64,000 bases of DNA, taken from assembly GCA_002245855.1 (NCBI GenBank), contig NOUX01000002.1, positions 310,001 to 374,000 of the forward strand. Direction: 5' to 3'. Each line of letters opens with the position of its first letter. Positions within the stretch are counted from its first letter, which is position 1. The stretch comes from Sphingobacterium cellulitidis. GTDB taxonomy: Bacteria; Bacteroidota; Bacteroidia; Sphingobacteriales; Sphingobacteriaceae. The notes below the pieces were generated by a model. The model did not search any database. It saw only the letters and a list, made by a program, of their open reading frames with translations, and had not been told where the DNA came from. This document shows positions 63,311-64,000 of this stretch, one piece after another. The translations under genes were made by a program, and so were the position numbers.

Positions 63311-64000
63311 CTATTTACCATAATCTGGATTTTGCACTAATTTCCCTTGACTCTTGTCAATCTCCGTTTGTGGCAAAGGCCACTTATAAAACTTAGACTC
63401 GAAGGAATAAGGAATGATACCATCATTCACATTATTTAATACATCTTCAGCAATCTTCCATCGTTTTAAATCATAGTATCGCAATCCTTCAAAAGCCAAT
63501 TCTATTCTACGTTCTTTCCTTAATCGTTCTCTAAATTGTTCTTTAGATAATCCTGTAGGCAAGTTAGGCATGCCTGCCCGCTTTCGAACAAGGTTGATAT
63601 AAGAATAGGCTTTACTGCTAGCACCGTTGAGTTCATTTTCAATTTCGGCAGCATGCAACAAAACATCGCCATATCGCAACATCACCCAATCTTGCTGGCT
63701 TCGCGTTGCATAGCCATAAGGCACCAAATCCGGTGTCAGAAATTTCTTTAATCCAAAACCTGTTGGAGCTCCATTGGATGGTCGATGCGTTTTCCCATCT
63801 GGCCAAACAACTGTGCCCTTAAATATAGTTTTCCCTAATCTGGGATCCCTATTTTTGAACGGATCATTCGCATCTGTCAATGGTGAAACCCCATAAGCCA
63901 ATCCATCTGTATAATCATATGCATCCACTAAATTTTTCAATGGACTTACCACAACCCAATCCCCATACCACATATCCATTTCGGTAGAATTGTTTGGCGC
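63311..64000 (-). CDS. SusD/RagB-family nutrient-binding lipoprotein (5' part outside window)
   Basis: Only the C-terminal 229 residues are visible; the frame is open to the right edge, and the ATG at 63979 is internal. The segments DWVMLRYGDVLLHAAEIENE, YINLVRKRAGMP, LRKERRIELAFEGLRYYDLKRW and the final YKWPLPQTEIDKSQGKLVQNPDY are diagnostic of the SusD C-terminal domain. SusD sits on the outer surface and captures glycans for a SusC TonB-dependent channel. A susC gene should lie just beyond the window, upstream of it. It indicates a polysaccharide-utilisation locus to the right. Confidence 0.95.
   Translation of the reverse strand, partial: APNNSTEMDMWYGDWVVVSPLKNLVDAYDYTDGLAYGVSPLTDANDPFKNRDPRLGKTIFKGTVVWPDGKTHRPSNGAPTGFGLKKFLTPDLVPYGYATRSQQDWVMLRYGDVLLHAAEIENELNGASSKAYSYINLVRKRAGMPNLPTGLSKEQFRERLRKERRIELAFEGLRYYDLKRWKIAEDVLNNVNDGIIPYSFESKFYKWPLPQTEIDKSQGKLVQNPDYGK

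Overview
The window is ordinary chromosomal DNA from a member of the Bacteroidota, most likely Sphingobacteriaceae (Sphingobacterium or Pedobacter type). The evidence is an AT-rich sequence, several matches to the Bacteroidota -7 promoter motif TAnnTTTG, mostly weak Shine-Dalgarno sites, SPII lipoproteins, a SusD-family nutrient-binding lipoprotein, glycoside hydrolases of glycan-foraging type (GH95-like, GH125, GH140-like), DUF3857 transglutaminase-like proteins and a DUF3467 protein. About 53 protein genes and one tRNA gene were recognised. The genes are tightly packed, often in translationally coupled pairs, and most convergent junctions carry a clear intrinsic terminator. No phage, insertion sequence, CRISPR array or rRNA was seen.

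Layout. 1-5.4 kb: 3' part of an ABC exporter, then a coupled pair of secreted DUF3857/transglutaminase-like proteins. 5.5-6.2 kb: tRNA-Ala(GGC), its terminator, and about 0.6 kb of non-coding DNA full of palindromic repeats. 6.2-9.6 kb: rpmA/rplU, a lipoprotein and a phosphoglucosamine-mutase-family gene. 9.7-14.3 kb: a PAP2 phosphatase coupled to a ZIP metal transporter, a MarR regulator, and the ferrous-iron operon feoA-feoB-small Cys-rich membrane protein. 14.5-21.4 kb: amino-acid permease, YhhN, asnB, a UbiD-family decarboxylase and a Rossmann-fold protein. 21.6-28.2 kb: an unusual cryptochrome-DASH-like protein, sucA-sucB and an outer-membrane protein. 28.2-34.8 kb: two tandem LTA-synthase-like membrane sulfatase-fold proteins and valS. 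34.8-43.6 kb: PepSY-like lipoprotein, HdeD-like protein, a tetR-tolC-mfp-RND efflux operon, hsp20 and folB. 43.6-52.1 kb: a DUF1080 protein, a GNAT-nitrilase fusion, DUF3467, an M42 peptidase, lgt, a Bcr/CflA transporter, aroQ and an outer-membrane barrel. 52.2-64 kb: GH125, a lipoprotein, a GH140-like enzyme, murI, sufS-sufE, an acyl-ACP desaturase, a GH95-like enzyme and the 3' part of a susD gene that runs off the right edge.

How the genes work together. Four local units are clear: ferrous-iron uptake (feoAB plus the Cys-rich protein, with a divergent MarR gene); tripartite RND efflux, with a long palindrome upstream of tetR whose core recurs two bases before the tolC start codon; the 2-oxoglutarate dehydrogenase E1-E2 pair; and SufS-SufE sulfur mobilisation. 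The glycoside hydrolases at the right end, together with the partial susD, suggest the edge of a glycan-utilisation region, although they are transcribed separately.

I found no convincing large undescribed system. The observations most worth a second look are the DASH/photolyase homologue that has lost conserved flavin-facing residues, the duplicated TetR operator core, the palindromic repeat cluster behind tRNA-Ala, and the DUF3857 pair in which one member has lost its catalytic Cys and His.
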